DNA of 34,007 nucleotides from Streptomyces anulatus (GCF_000721175.1 NZ_JOEZ01000051.1:1-34007), one strand, 5' to 3'. Positions 14,571 to 23,242 are shown, numbered from the stretch's first letter. Made by a program: numbers and translations. Notes: a model not told the origin generated them from the sequence alone.

Positions 14571-16237
14571 GCCCCACCGGCCCCGCCGCATCCGACTTTC
14601 CGGTCCTGTCCGCCCAAGGCCAGGTCACCTTCCTCGGCGCCGGTCCCGGCGACCCGGGACTGCTGACCCTGCGCGCCGTCGAGGCGCTCGCGAGCGCGGA
14701 CGTCCTTGTCGCCGAGCCCGATGTGCTCGACGTCGTCCGCAGCCATGCGCGGGCAGGGGTGAGCACGCCTGAGCTGACCGTCGTTGACACCTCGTCAACA
14801 ACCGTCGGTGTACCCGTTCTCAGGGATGCGGCCAATCTTGTCATGGAGGCCGCGAAGGGCGGCAGGCGGGTGGTCCGTGCTGTCGCGGGCGACCCGGGCC
14901 TGGACGGGGACGCGGGGGCGGAAATGCTCGCCTGCGCCGCCGCCGGGGTGCCCTTCGAGGTCGTCCCGGGCATCGCGAACGCCGTCGGCGTGCCCGCGTA
15001 CGCCGGCGTGCCGCTGCGCGACGCGCAGGGCGCGGACGTCCGCTTCGTCGACGCCCGTACCGCGTCCGACCGGTGCTGGAGCGAGGTCGGCGCGAGCGAC
15101 GCGACCGCCGTCGTCTCCACCACGCTGGACTCGGTGGCGGCCGCCGCCGGCGAGCTGGTCTCCGCGGGCCGCAAGCCCGACACCCCGCTCACCGTGACGA
15201 TCGCGGGCACCACCACCCGCCAGCGCACCTGGACGGCGACCCTCGGGACGATCGCCCAGGTCCTCAAGCAGGCCAAGGTGCTGCCCTCGCCCGAGGGGCA
15301 CCGGCCGGTCATAGCCGTCGTCGGAGAGCGCAGCTCCGCCGCTCATCGCGACCAGCTCGCGTGGTTCGAGTCCAAGCCGCTGTTCGGCTGGAAGGTACTC
15401 GTCCCGCGCACGAAGGAGCAGGCAGCTTCGCTCTCCGACCAGCTGCGCTCCTACGGTGCGGTGCCGCACGAGGTCCCGACGATCGCCGTCGAACCGCCGC
15501 GTACGCCCCAGCAGATGGAGCGCGCGGTCAAGGGCCTGGTCACAGGGCGCTACGAGTGGATCGCCTTCACCAGCGTCAACGCCGTCAAGGCGGTCCGGGA
15601 GAAGTTCGAGGAGTACGGGCTCGACGCCCGGGCCTTCGCCGGGATCAAGGTCGCCGCGGTCGGCGAGCAGACCGCCGCCGCACTGATCGACTTCGGCGTC
15701 AAGCCGGACCTGGTGCCCTCCGGTGAGCAGTCCGCCGCCGGGCTGCTGGAGGACTGGCCGCCCTACGACCCGGTCTTCGACCCGATCGACCGGGTGTTCC
15801 TGCCGCGCGCCGACATCGCCACGGAGACCCTGGTGGCCGGGCTCATCGAGCTGGGCTGGGAGGTCGACGACGTCACCGCGTACCGCACGGTCCGCGCCTC
15901 GCCGCCGCCCTCCGACACCCGCGAGGCGATCAAGGGCGGCGGCTTCGACGCGGTCCTGTTCACCTCGTCCTCGACGGTGCGCAACCTGGTCGGCATCGCG
16001 GGCAAGCCGCACAACGTGACCGTGATCGCGTGTATCGGCCCGGCCACGGCGAAGACCGCCGAGGAGCACGGACTGCGGGTGGACGTGCTGTCCCCGGAGC
16101 CGTCGGTGCACAAGCTCGCCGAGGCGCTCGCCGCCTTCGGTGCGCAGCGCCGGGACGCGGCGAAGGAGGCCGGTGACCCGGTGACCCGGCCGAGCGAGCG
16201 GCGCCCGGGTGCGCGCAGGCGTCGGACGACGACGTAG
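14567..16237 (+). CDS. hemD: Fused SUMT-like / uroporphyrinogen-III synthase
   Basis: A 556-aa two-domain protein. Residues 18-245 have the tetrapyrrole methylase fold of SUMT (uroporphyrinogen-III C-methyltransferase), with [39 protein letters not shown] and [12 protein letters not shown]. The usual GGDPFVFGRG loop is replaced by [15 protein letters not shown], so methylase activity is doubtful. Residues 275-535 form the HEM4 uroporphyrinogen-III synthase domain ([50 protein letters not shown]-like [20 protein letters not shown]). This domain closes the ring to give the first macrocycle of haem, sirohaem and cobalamin. I chose the TTG at 14567: GGGGGAG is eight bases upstream, and the start overlaps the hemC stop. 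Confidence 0.95.
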   Translation: MSPTGPAASDFPVLSAQGQVTFLGAGPGDPGLLTLRAVEALASADVLVAEPDVLDVVRSHARAGVSTPELTVVDTSSTTVGVPVLRDAANLVMEAAKGGRRVVRAVAGDPGLDGDAGAEMLACAAAGVPFEVVPGIANAVGVPAYAGVPLRDAQGADVRFVDARTASDRCWSEVGASDATAVVSTTLDSVAAAAGELVSAGRKPDTPLTVTIAGTTTRQRTWTATLGTIAQVLKQAKVLPSPEGHRPVIAVVGERSSAAHRDQLAWFESKPLFGWKVLVPRTKEQAASLSDQLRSYGAVPHEVPTIAVEPPRTPQQMERAVKGLVTGRYEWIAFTSVNAVKAVREKFEEYGLDARAFAGIKVAAVGEQTAAALIDFGVKPDLVPSGEQSAAGLLEDWPPYDPVFDPIDRVFLPRADIATETLVAGLIELGWEVDDVTAYRTVRASPPPSDTREAIKGGGFDAVLFTSSSTVRNLVGIAGKPHNVTVIACIGPATAKTAEEHGLRVDVLSPEPSVHKLAEALAAFGAQRRDAAKEAGDPVTRPSERRPGARRRRTTT

Positions 16238-16251
16238 TGGTACGAGGATGA

Positions 16252-16290
16252 GCGGGCCCGGTCGCTTCGGCGGCCGGGCCCGCCGTCTTT
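16252..16290 (+). terminator. Terminator after hemD
   Basis: GCGGGCCCGG (16252-16261) pairs with CCGGGCCCGC (16273-16282) around TCGCTTCGGCGG, followed by CGTCTTTT. It starts 14 bases after the hemD stop. It separates rex-hemACD from hemB, which needs its own promoter or readthrough. Confidence 0.85.
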
Positions 16291-16379
16291 TCCGGAGCCG
16301 GCCGCCGGGGCCTGTTCGCGGGCCTTTCCCGGCGTGGGTGTCGGTAAGACCGTGCCGCGCACAGGTCTATCGTCGAAGG

Positions 16380-17387
16380 ATGACTGCGTACGGAAACTTC
16401 CCCGGCTCCCGCCCCCGGCGGCTGCGGACGACCCCGGCGATGCGGCGGATGGTCGCCGAGACACGGCTCGACCCCGCGAACCTGATCCTTCCCGCGTTCG
16501 TACGGGAGGGCATCGACGCCCCGGTCGCCATCTCGGCCATGCCCGGCGTGCACCAGCACACCCTGGACACCCTGCGGAAGGCGGCCGTCGAGGCGGTCTC
16601 GGCCGGGGTCTCGGGGATCATGCTCTTCGGGGTCCCGGAGGACGCGAAGAAGGACGCCCGGGGCACGGCGGGCACCGACCCCGACGGCATCCTCCAGATC
16701 GGACTGCGCGCGGTCCGTGAGGAGGTCGGCGACGACCTCGTCGTGATGTCGGACCTGTGCCTGGACGAGTACACCGACCACGGTCACTGCGGGGTCCTGA
16801 CGGCGGACGGCCGCGTGGACAACGACGCCACCCTGGAGCGGTACGCGGAGATGGCTCAGGTCCAGGCGGACGCCGGGGCCCACGTGGTGGGCCCCAGCGG
16901 GATGATGGACGGCCAGGTCGGCGTGATCCGGGACGCCCTGGACCAGACCGGGTACGAGGACGTGTCGATCCTCGCCTACACCGCGAAGTACTCCTCCGCC
17001 TTCTACGGCCCCTTCCGCGAGGCCGTCGGCTCCTCGCTCACCGGCGACCGCAAGACCTACCAGCAGGACCCGGCCAACTCCCGCGAGTCGCTGCGGGAGC
17101 TGGCGCTGGACCTGGCGGAGGGCGCGGACATGGTCATGGTGAAGCCCGCCGGACCGTATCTGGACATCCTCGCCAAGGTCGCGGAGTCCGTGGAGGTGCC
17201 GGTCGCGGCGTACCAGATCAGCGGCGAGTACGCGATGATCGAGGCCGCCGCCGAGAAGGGCTGGATCGACCGGGACAAGGCGATCCTGGAGAGCCTGACC
17301 GGGATCCGGCGGGCCGGGGCGCAGATGATCCTCACCTACTGGGCGACCGAGGCCGCCCGGTGGCTGGGACGGGACGCGCGGCGCTGA
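16380..17387 (+). CDS. hemB: Delta-aminolevulinic acid dehydratase (porphobilinogen synthase)
   Basis: A 335-aa enzyme that joins two aminolevulinate molecules into porphobilinogen. Active-site lysines are Lys203 in [15 protein letters not shown] and Lys255 in [13 protein letters not shown]. The metal loop is [17 protein letters not shown] at residues 124-140: Cys127 and Cys137 of the zinc-type site remain, but the middle cysteine is Asp129, giving a mixed Cys/Asp site. The ATG at 16380 (MTAYGNFPG) is chosen; an upstream in-frame start at 16209 would run through the hemD 3' end and the terminator. The upstream leader from 16291 has no strong ribosome binding site beyond GAAGG. A convergent minus-strand gene ends 25 bases downstream. 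Confidence 0.96.
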   Translation: MTAYGNFPGSRPRRLRTTPAMRRMVAETRLDPANLILPAFVREGIDAPVAISAMPGVHQHTLDTLRKAAVEAVSAGVSGIMLFGVPEDAKKDARGTAGTDPDGILQIGLRAVREEVGDDLVVMSDLCLDEYTDHGHCGVLTADGRVDNDATLERYAEMAQVQADAGAHVVGPSGMMDGQVGVIRDALDQTGYEDVSILAYTAKYSSAFYGPFREAVGSSLTGDRKTYQQDPANSRESLRELALDLAEGADMVMVKPAGPYLDILAKVAESVEVPVAAYQISGEYAMIEAAAEKGWIDRDKAILESLTGIRRAGAQMILTYWATEAARWLGRDARR

Positions 17388-17412
17388 GCCGGTCCGCTCG
17401 GCCTGTTGTGGT

Positions 17413-17919
17413 TCACGGCCCACCCGCTCCGGTCTCCTGGAGCCGGTGGGCCTCCTCGATGGAGAAGCGGGCGCTGTCGCGTACGAGCGGGTCCTCGTCG
17501 GCCCGTGCGGTGGTGTTCAGGACGGTGGCGACGACCGGGTCGTCCGTGTAGGGCGCCAGCGACATCGCCGCGTACTGGCGGACCAGGTCCTCCTCCGGGT
17601 CGCGCAGGGCCCTGAGCAGGGCGCGGCCCGCTTCGTGGCGCAGCGCGGGATCGGCCGGGGGCCACAGGCGCAGGACGGTGGCGCTCTCGACGCGGGCGAG
17701 GTCGTATTCGCCGGGGTCGGCGACGACCGAGACGAGGAATGGCAGCGCCTGGGCGTTGGCGTCCAGCTCGGTGATGATCTCGGGCTTGCGGTCGCTGCCT
17801 GCGGGCAGTGCGCGGAACTCGGCTATCAGGCGTTCGGCGGCCTCGGCCGTTTCCGTGGCTTCGGCCGAGGCGGCTTCCGTCGCGGTCAGGACGTTCGTGT
17901 CGTTCATGGGGGTGGACAC
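17413..17919 (-). CDS. HEAT-repeat-like small protein
   Basis: A 168-aa acidic, helix-rich soluble protein. After an Ala/Glu/Thr-rich leader it shows two or three HEAT-like helical repeats: DLARVESATVLRLWPPADPA, HEAGRALLRALRDPEEDLV, QYAAMSLAPYTDDPVVATVL and DEDPLVRDSARFSIEEAH. The DPEEDLVRQYA and EDPLVRDSARF turns repeat the Asp-Pro...Val-Arg pattern typical of HEAT and PBS-lyase repeats. Such proteins bind other proteins; no catalysis is expected. The start is GTG at 17919, with only a weak AGAAAG upstream. It lies six bases after the membrane-protein gene and is probably translated by coupling, as the last gene of a four-gene minus-strand cluster. The exact role is unknown. Confidence 0.75.
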   Translation of the reverse strand: MSTPMNDTNVLTATEAASAEATETAEAAERLIAEFRALPAGSDRKPEIITELDANAQALPFLVSVVADPGEYDLARVESATVLRLWPPADPALRHEAGRALLRALRDPEEDLVRQYAAMSLAPYTDDPVVATVLNTTARADEDPLVRDSARFSIEEAHRLQETGAGGP

Positions 17920-17925
17920 TTTCTG

Positions 17926-18309
17926 TCAGGGCCAGTCGACCAGTGCCATGAATGCTACGAAAGCGACCACCACGGTGGTGGGTGCGGCGAGTGCCAGGCC
18001 CACCCGCCGGGCGGCGTAGCGGAGCTGGTGGGGGACGGCCCAGCTCGCGATCAGCACGATCAGGGCGAGGAGCAGGCCGATCCACAGGACGGTCCACGCG
18101 ATGGTGAAGCTCGCGTCGAAGCGGTCGGCTGCCGGCCCGTTGCAGGAATCGCACGCCATCGGGGTGAGCCCGCCGATGAACAGCGCGAGGAGTCCCATCG
18201 GCAGCGTCACGACCGTGGAGATCAGCGGGGCGACCCAGGCGCGGGGGTCGGGGGTGTGCGCGGGGGTGGTCGCCGGGGTGCTGCCGTCGTCGTAGCTGTT
18301 CTCGCTCAT
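17926..18309 (-). CDS. Small integral membrane protein, three predicted TM segments
   Basis: A 127-aa protein with a short polar N-terminus (SENSYDDGSTPATT) and three hydrophobic spans: WVAPLISTVVTLPMGLLALF, WTVLWIGLLLALIVLIASWA and VGLALAAPTTVVVAFVAFMA. Between the first two is an outer or inner loop with a CDSC cysteine pair and the acidic RFDASF segment. I do not recognise a named family. It begins 48 bases after the 678-aa gene and ends six bases before the HEAT-like gene, both on the same strand, so all are likely one transcript. It could anchor or export something for the cluster, but that is speculation. Confidence 0.8.
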   Translation of the reverse strand: MSENSYDDGSTPATTPAHTPDPRAWVAPLISTVVTLPMGLLALFIGGLTPMACDSCNGPAADRFDASFTIAWTVLWIGLLLALIVLIASWAVPHQLRYAARRVGLALAAPTTVVVAFVAFMALVDWP

Positions 18310-18357
18310 GTGGCCGAGTCAACCCCGGGGGCTCGCCGCCCGCATGAGTACGAGGGC

Positions 18358-20394
18358 TCAGCCCGCTGCTGTCCTGTCGGCGCGGGCCTGTGCCCAGGCG
18401 TGCGCCGCCGCCCGTTGCCCGTCGGTGAGGGGCGGGCGGACCTGGTCCGGGAAGCGGAACACGTAGTGCTCGCGGGCGGACTTCAGCCCGATCGCGCGGG
18501 CCGCGTCGGTGAGCCGGGGGTCGTCGGCGACCTCCTGGGCGCGCCGCAACCAGCTGTGGCTGCGCGGGTCGACGGCGTAGTGCCAGAGCGGCTGGGCGGG
18601 GTCGGCCACCCCGATCAGGACGCGGTGCAGGACGTACTCGCGGATGCCCGGCTTCCCGATCAGCCGCTCGGCGACGTGCAGGGGGTGCGTGCCGTCGAGC
18701 CGGGCGCGGAGCAGCACCCAGGTCATCAGGTGACCGGTGTCGTGGGCGCCGGAGACCACGAAGTCCCACAGCTCGGCGGCCTTCCTCTCGTCCGGGGCGC
18801 CGAGGTGGGTGAGCAGCCGGACCGGGTCCTTCCAGAGCGGCTTGGGCTTCGCCCACCAGGCCAGCAGGTCGGCCGCGACCGGGTGGGCCAGGTCCTGGGC
18901 GAGGCAGGTCAGGGTGACCAGCGGGTGGCGCCACTCGGTGTACGTGGTGCGGTACTGCTTGGTCAGCTCCTTCTTCCAGCGCGCCAGGAGTGCTTCCAGC
19001 TCGGTCTCTGTGGCCTCGCCGTGGGCGAGGAGCAGTTCGAGGCAGAACGCGATGCCCTGGACGCCGGTGGACGGGTCGGCCACCCGGTCGCGCAGCCACC
19101 GGACGTCGGCGGGGGACAGGGTGCGGTAGCGGTGCCAGATGTCGCCGAGGCCGCCCTCGTAGCCGGTGAGGTCGGGGCCGGTGCCGGCGAGCAGGTCCTG
19201 GCGGGCGGCCTCGTAGCGGTCGACGGCGGCGAGCGCCTCGGCGGCCGCGGCGCCGGTGAGGCGCGCGGCCGCCTCGCGTACGCGCATGACCGTGTCCGTG
19301 GCCGCCTTGGCGGCGGCGACCCGCAGGGGGCGCGGCAGGCGGTCGTCCGTGGCGTACCGGACGTTGGCGAGTGCCGGGAACAGGGCGTCGGCGGCGGTGT
19401 TCCGGTCCGGCCGCGCACGCCTCTCCTCCAGGACGGCGGTGCGCAGCGCGCCCAGCAGGCTGGTCTGCGCGGTCTCCGGCGCGGCGAGCTCGGTCAGCTC
19501 CTCGGAGAGCGTGCGGGCGGCCCGGACCGGGTCCGGTTCGCGGAGCGTGTGGTGCGTGCGGAACCAGGCACGTACGGCGGCGTCGTCACCGGCCGCCGCG
19601 GTGCTCCGCAGGGCGGCCAGCGACCGGGCCGAAGGATGTGCGGCGAGGACGTGGGCCGCCGTCGCACCGAGTTCGGCGGCTACCTTCCAGGCCTCCGGCC
19701 GCCCCTGGCGCAGCAGCGCGTGCAGCACCGGCCGCCAGCCGCGCCACACGGCGAGCCGTCCGGCGTACGTCTCCTGCCAGGCGGCCAGCAGACGTGAGGT
19801 CTCGTCCGGTGTGAGCGCCTGACGCTGTTCCAGCGGCATGGCGAAACGAGCGGCCGCGGCCAGGTCCACCGGGCCCGACAGCCGGTCGTGCAGCCAGCGT
19901 TCCTCGGGTTCGGTCAGCGGCGCGTACGTGACGGACTCCGTGCTCCGGTCGCGTGGCTCGTCGATACGGCGCAGGAACTGGCGTACTCCGGCGGCGTCCT
20001 CGGGATCCGGCAGGCCGTCGGCGTCCGTCTCCGTGGCCTTGTCGAGCCGGAACGCGCCCTGGGGACCGCCGTTGACGATCCGATAGCCCTCCGGGCCGTC
20101 ACCGAGACCGGCGGTGACCGTGGCGTGCTCGCCGCCCCAGTGCAGATACAGCTCGCCGGTCAGCGCGCCGGAGCGGTCGAAGGCGTCGTGGGACTGCCGG
20201 TGCCAGTACGCGAACGACGTGTCGGTGGCGATGGACCGGGCCGCGAACAGCTCGGCCGCGTCCTCGTGGCCGTCGGACTGCGTGTAGCGGCCCAGGGTCG
20301 GGGGCGGCAGCACCACGAAGCCGTCGCCGCCCAGTGTCCGCCACCATGCCTTGATCCTGCTGAGGTCCGTTTTCAATCCCACCAGAACGACCAT
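18358..20394 (-). CDS. Conserved protein of unknown function, 678 aa
   Basis: A large, mostly alpha-helical, soluble protein that I do not recognise. The first 180 residues are mixed alpha/beta, with WWRTLGGDGFVVLPPPTLGR and a GELYLHWGG strand. The rest is built of helices rich in Ala, Leu and Arg, with motifs such as DIWHRYRTLSPADVRWLRD, LLAWWAKPKPLWKDPVRLL, GHLMTWVLLRARL and LWHYAVDPRSHSWLRRAQEV. It has few cysteines, no signal peptide and no membrane span. The ATG at 20394 overlaps the DUF4253 gene by 22 bases and lacks a good ribosome binding site. The in-frame GTG (about 20382) or TTG (about 20376) just downstream, inside the overlap, may be the true start. An upstream extension of the frame is a shadow of the DUF4253 gene. 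Confidence 0.75.
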   Translation of the reverse strand: MVVLVGLKTDLSRIKAWWRTLGGDGFVVLPPPTLGRYTQSDGHEDAAELFAARSIATDTSFAYWHRQSHDAFDRSGALTGELYLHWGGEHATVTAGLGDGPEGYRIVNGGPQGAFRLDKATETDADGLPDPEDAAGVRQFLRRIDEPRDRSTESVTYAPLTEPEERWLHDRLSGPVDLAAAARFAMPLEQRQALTPDETSRLLAAWQETYAGRLAVWRGWRPVLHALLRQGRPEAWKVAAELGATAAHVLAAHPSARSLAALRSTAAAGDDAAVRAWFRTHHTLREPDPVRAARTLSEELTELAAPETAQTSLLGALRTAVLEERRARPDRNTAADALFPALANVRYATDDRLPRPLRVAAAKAATDTVMRVREAAARLTGAAAAEALAAVDRYEAARQDLLAGTGPDLTGYEGGLGDIWHRYRTLSPADVRWLRDRVADPSTGVQGIAFCLELLLAHGEATETELEALLARWKKELTKQYRTTYTEWRHPLVTLTCLAQDLAHPVAADLLAWWAKPKPLWKDPVRLLTHLGAPDERKAAELWDFVVSGAHDTGHLMTWVLLRARLDGTHPLHVAERLIGKPGIREYVLHRVLIGVADPAQPLWHYAVDPRSHSWLRRAQEVADDPRLTDAARAIGLKSAREHYVFRFPDQVRPPLTDGQRAAAHAWAQARADRTAAG

Positions 20395-21194
20395 GCTTCC
20401 TGGTTGAGCACGGCCTTCTCCGCGTACACGTCGAGGTCGTACGGCGGGGACTGGTCGATGTTGTCCGGGCAGAACGCGTAGTGCTCGGCGGCCAGGGCGC
20501 GGGCCTCCTCGATCGAGGCGGGTGGGCGGCCCACGGAGACGGTCATCGTGTCGAAGCCGAGCACCACGACCCGTGCGTCGTAGCGGTCCTCCCAGGAACG
20601 GAGCACCGCGCAGAGCCGGGCCACGTCGCCCTCGTGGTTCATCGGGCCCGACCAGCCGATCGCCGCCGGTATGTCCGCGCTGCGGCGGGCCGGCACGAGG
20701 GCGATCCGGGCCCCGCCGGGCCACTCGTCCGCGTCGGCGGCGATCACGCCCGCGAGACCTGCGGCCGCCGTGTCCGCGTCCTCGGACGGCTCCCGGGCGG
20801 GGACGGGCGCGAGGCCGGGCCAGGAGCCGGGGCCGCCGGACTGCTCCCCGGTCGCCGTGCCGTCGCCCACCTCGTCGTCCGCGTAGTCCGTCCAGTAGCC
20901 CGCCAGCACCTCGTCGGCGTCGTGGTCGCCGGGATATGACGTGCCGTCCGGGCAGAGGTCCCAGTCGTCGGGCCACTGGTCGCGGGGGCCGCCGGTGACG
21001 AGCACCGGCAGCAGTCCGAGCCGCCGCCCGGCCGCCCGCAGGTCCGACCAGTCGCGCGGACCCGCCGGGCCGTCCGCGTACCAGAGCAGCGGCTCGTGCC
21101 ACGGGCCGTCCAGCGTGGCGTCCACCAGGGAGCCGGGCGGGAGGTCCAGGCCGGACGTGGCCAGGGAGGGCAGAGGATTCGGGAGCGTCGCCAT
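20373..21194 (-). CDS. DUF4253 domain protein
   Basis: A 273-aa soluble, acidic protein. The C-terminal 110 residues carry the DUF4253 pattern: IALVPARRSADIPAAIGWSG, then NHEGDVARLCAVLRSWEDR, the YDARVVVLGFDTMTVSVG strand, and the closing HYAFCPDNIDQS block. The N-terminal half has a WHEPLLWYADG segment and a QWPDDWDLCPDGTSYPGDHD stretch. DUF4253 has no proven biochemical role that I know of; it is frequent in actinobacteria and turns up beside immunity-like genes. The ATG at 21194 is chosen because the upstream frame is a shadow of the divergent hydrolase gene. It is the first gene of the minus-strand cluster, and its 3' end overlaps the next gene by 22 bases. Confidence 0.85.
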   Translation of the reverse strand: MATLPNPLPSLATSGLDLPPGSLVDATLDGPWHEPLLWYADGPAGPRDWSDLRAAGRRLGLLPVLVTGGPRDQWPDDWDLCPDGTSYPGDHDADEVLAGYWTDYADDEVGDGTATGEQSGGPGSWPGLAPVPAREPSEDADTAAAGLAGVIAADADEWPGGARIALVPARRSADIPAAIGWSGPMNHEGDVARLCAVLRSWEDRYDARVVVLGFDTMTVSVGRPPASIEEARALAAEHYAFCPDNIDQSPPYDLDVYAEKAVLNQEAWSFWWD

Positions 21195-21374
21195 GGTGGG
21201 GAGCCTAGGCGGCGGCACTGACAACGTGCGGGGCGGCGACACCGACGTACGACGACCTCTTGGCCGCCGGGGGCCCGCGGGTGGTGGACAGCAGCGGGAG
21301 CGCCGCGTGGGGTGTCTGACCGTCCCGACGGGCCCGAGGGCCCAAAGCCGGTGCAGGTCGGTGGTGGCTCGATC

Positions 21375-22358
21375 ATGATGTCGGGCATGAGTTTGTACGT
21401 CGACGATCCCGCCCGCCTCGGAACCACGCGCCTCTCCGACGGGAGGGTGCTCGGCTGGGCCGAGTGGGGGCCGCAGGACGGGCTGCCCGTCCTGCTCTCC
21501 CCCGGGGCCGCGACCAGTCGGTGGCTCGGGATCGGGGCCGGGGCCGTCGAGAACGAGGGCGTCCGGCTGGTCTCGGTGGACCGGCCCGGGCTCGGGGTCT
21601 CCACGCCCGCGCCCGACCGGGCCTTCGCCGACTTCGTGGACGACGTGAGGGAGTTGACCGCGCTGCGCGGCCTGGGCCCGCGTCCGGCCATGCTCGGGAA
21701 CTCCCAGGGCGCGCCCTTCGCCCTCGCCTGCGCGGCGGCGGGCGTCGTCTCCGCGCTCGCGCTCGTCTCGCCCGCCGACGAGGTCGCGGCCCCCGAGTTC
21801 GCCGCCGCCCTGCCCGACGATCTGCGGGGCGTGGTCGCGCGGGTGGCGGAGGACCCGGTCGGGGCGGAGAAGGCGTTCGCCGGGTTCGACGCGGACGGGA
21901 TGCGGCGGATGGTTCTGGCCGGAAGCCCGGCGTGCGATCTCGCCGTGTACGAGGATCCCGGCTTCGCCGCCGCCTACGGCCGCGCCCTCGACGAGGCGTT
22001 CTCCCAGGGCGCGGCGGCCGGGTACGCCCGGGACACCGTGCTCGCCATGGGGCGCTGGCCCATCGACCTCGGCGCGATCACCGTCCCGGTCGAGGTCTGG
22101 TACGGCGAGGAGGACGCCTCCCACTCGCCCGACCTCGGCCGCCGGCTCGTCTCGCGTATTCCCGGCGCGCGGCGCACGGTCGTGCCGGGCGTCGGCGGTG
22201 CGCTGCTCTGGGCCGCCGCCGAGCCGATCCTGGCGTCGCTGGCGGAGACCGTCCGGCCGGACGAGCCGGAGGAGCGGGACTGGCGGGAGGAGCAGGCCTG
22301 GCGGAGGACCGTACGGGGGAGACGGCCGGGGGCCGTGCAGGGGGGCGGGCGCGGCTAG
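21375..22358 (+). CDS. Alpha/beta-hydrolase fold protein without an obvious catalytic His
   Basis: A predicted 327-aa protein of the alpha/beta-hydrolase fold. SDGRVLGWAEWG, LLSPGAATSRWLG (oxyanion-loop region) and VSVDRPGLGVSTP are typical early blocks. The nucleophile elbow is MLGNSQGAPFAL (GNSQG). The acid strand is VEVWYGEEDASHSPDL. At the place where the catalytic histidine is expected, the sequence reads VVPGVGGALLWAA and has none. The ATG at 21375 has GGTGG upstream; the ATG at 21387 (MSLYVDD) and a GTG at 21312 are alternatives. It is divergent from the DUF4253 gene and followed 92 bases later by the DHFR-like gene. The substrate is unknown. Confidence 0.82.
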   Translation: MMSGMSLYVDDPARLGTTRLSDGRVLGWAEWGPQDGLPVLLSPGAATSRWLGIGAGAVENEGVRLVSVDRPGLGVSTPAPDRAFADFVDDVRELTALRGLGPRPAMLGNSQGAPFALACAAAGVVSALALVSPADEVAAPEFAAALPDDLRGVVARVAEDPVGAEKAFAGFDADGMRRMVLAGSPACDLAVYEDPGFAAAYGRALDEAFSQGAAAGYARDTVLAMGRWPIDLGAITVPVEVWYGEEDASHSPDLGRRLVSRIPGARRTVVPGVGGALLWAAAEPILASLAETVRPDEPEERDWREEQAWRRTVRGRRPGAVQGGGRG

Positions 22359-22450
22359 ACCCCGCTGTCAGTGCCCGGGCTTATCGTCGAAGCCCGTTGC
22401 TCGCCGCCCGGTCGTCCCCGTCGGCCGGGCCGATCCGGCAGGAGCCCCCG

Positions 22451-23020
22451 GTGAACAGGATCGTCACGTCCGTCTCGCTCTCCCTCGACGGCTTCTTCGA
22501 GGGGCCCGACCAGGACATCGACTGGCACACCGTCGACGAGGAGGTGCACCAGCACTTCAACGACTACCTCCGGACGATGGGCGGCTTCGTCGAAGGGCGC
22601 GTCACCTACCAGCTGATGGAGGAGTTCTGGCCGACCGCCGATCAGGACCCCGCGAGTGAGGGGCCGATGGCCGAGTTCGCGGGCATCTGGCGGAACATGC
22701 CGAAGTTCGTCTTCTCGCGGACGCTGGAGAGCGTGGGGCCGGGGGCGACGCTGCTGCACGAGGTCGACCCCGAGCAGGTGCGCTCGCTGCGGGACGCCGC
22801 GTCGGGCGACCTGGTGGTCGGCGGGGCGGACCTGCTGGAGTCGTTCCGGCGGTTCGACCTGATCGACGAGTACCGGATCTACATCCATCCCGTCATCCTC
22901 GGCCGGGGCCGCCCGTTTTTCCGGGACGCGGAGGAGCGGCAGATGCTCCGGCTGCTGGAGACCCGGACCTTCGGGAACGGGGTCGTGCTGCTCCGTTACG
23001 AGACGGTCCGGGCGGGATGA
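22451..23020 (+). CDS. Dihydrofolate reductase / RibD C-terminal-like reductase
   Basis: A 189-aa protein of the DHFR/RibD C-terminal superfamily, probably an NADPH-dependent reductase of a pterin, pyrimidine or unknown carbonyl compound. The N-terminus NRIVTSVSLSLDGFFEGPDQ and the later GDLVVGGADLLESFRRFDLI and IHPVILGRGRPFFRD blocks are diagnostic. The acidic DWHTVDEEVHQHF segment fits the substrate pocket of the stand-alone Streptomyces type. The GTG at 22451 is well supported by GGAG at 22441-22444. It ends 13 bases before the convergent DUF397 gene. It is not the folate-pathway FolA enzyme. Confidence 0.9.
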   Translation: MNRIVTSVSLSLDGFFEGPDQDIDWHTVDEEVHQHFNDYLRTMGGFVEGRVTYQLMEEFWPTADQDPASEGPMAEFAGIWRNMPKFVFSRTLESVGPGATLLHEVDPEQVRSLRDAASGDLVVGGADLLESFRRFDLIDEYRIYIHPVILGRGRPFFRDAEERQMLRLLETRTFGNGVVLLRYETVRAG

Positions 23021-23033
23021 CGACGGTGTGGGG

Positions 23034-23207
23034 TCAGGCGGTTGCCGCGTAGGCGGCGAACGCCGACCAGGCCGTGGGCGCGACGGTGAACGCCGGGCCC
23101 TCGATGTCCTTGGAGTCACGGACGTGGACGGCGGCGGGGTGCGCGGCGATCTCGACGCACTGCCCGCCTTTGTCGCCGCTGTAGCTCGACTTGAACCAGT
23201 TCAGCAT
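23034..23207 (-). CDS. DUF397 protein
   Basis: A 57-aa protein, too short for most gene tracks. It reads MLNWFKSSYSGDKGGQCVEI, then the VHVRDSKDIEGPAF block, then APTAWSAFAAYAA, matching DUF397 along its whole length. In Streptomyces, DUF397 genes nearly always lie directly downstream of an XRE regulator gene, and the pairs are thought to form regulator/partner modules. The ATG at 23207 follows an in-frame TAG after one codon, so it is complete at the N-terminus, but there is no ribosome binding site: TTCCTCGCTAGAAC precedes it. Its expected regulator is only a fragment just upstream, so it is probably a silent remnant. Confidence 0.85.
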   Translation of the reverse strand: MLNWFKSSYSGDKGGQCVEIAAHPAAVHVRDSKDIEGPAFTVAPTAWSAFAAYAATA

Positions 23208-23222
23208 GTTCTAGCGAGGAAC

Positions 23223-23242
23223 CCCGGGCCTTCAGGCCCGGG
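23223..23242. repeat. Hairpin resembling an IS200/IS605-type element end
   Basis: CCCGGGCC, TTCA loop, GGCCCGGG forms a perfect 8-bp stem with flanks GAGGAAC and AGGAAAG. This GC stem with a TTCA loop recalls the right end of TnpB-type IS200/IS605 elements. It sits exactly at the junction between a DUF397 gene and a truncated XRE gene. No transposase or TnpB gene is present. Confidence 0.35.

Noticed and set aside
14548..16111. Long minus-strand open frames opposite hemD
   Set aside because: Composition is that of shadow frames, and hemD is strongly supported by its motifs and by coupling to hemC.
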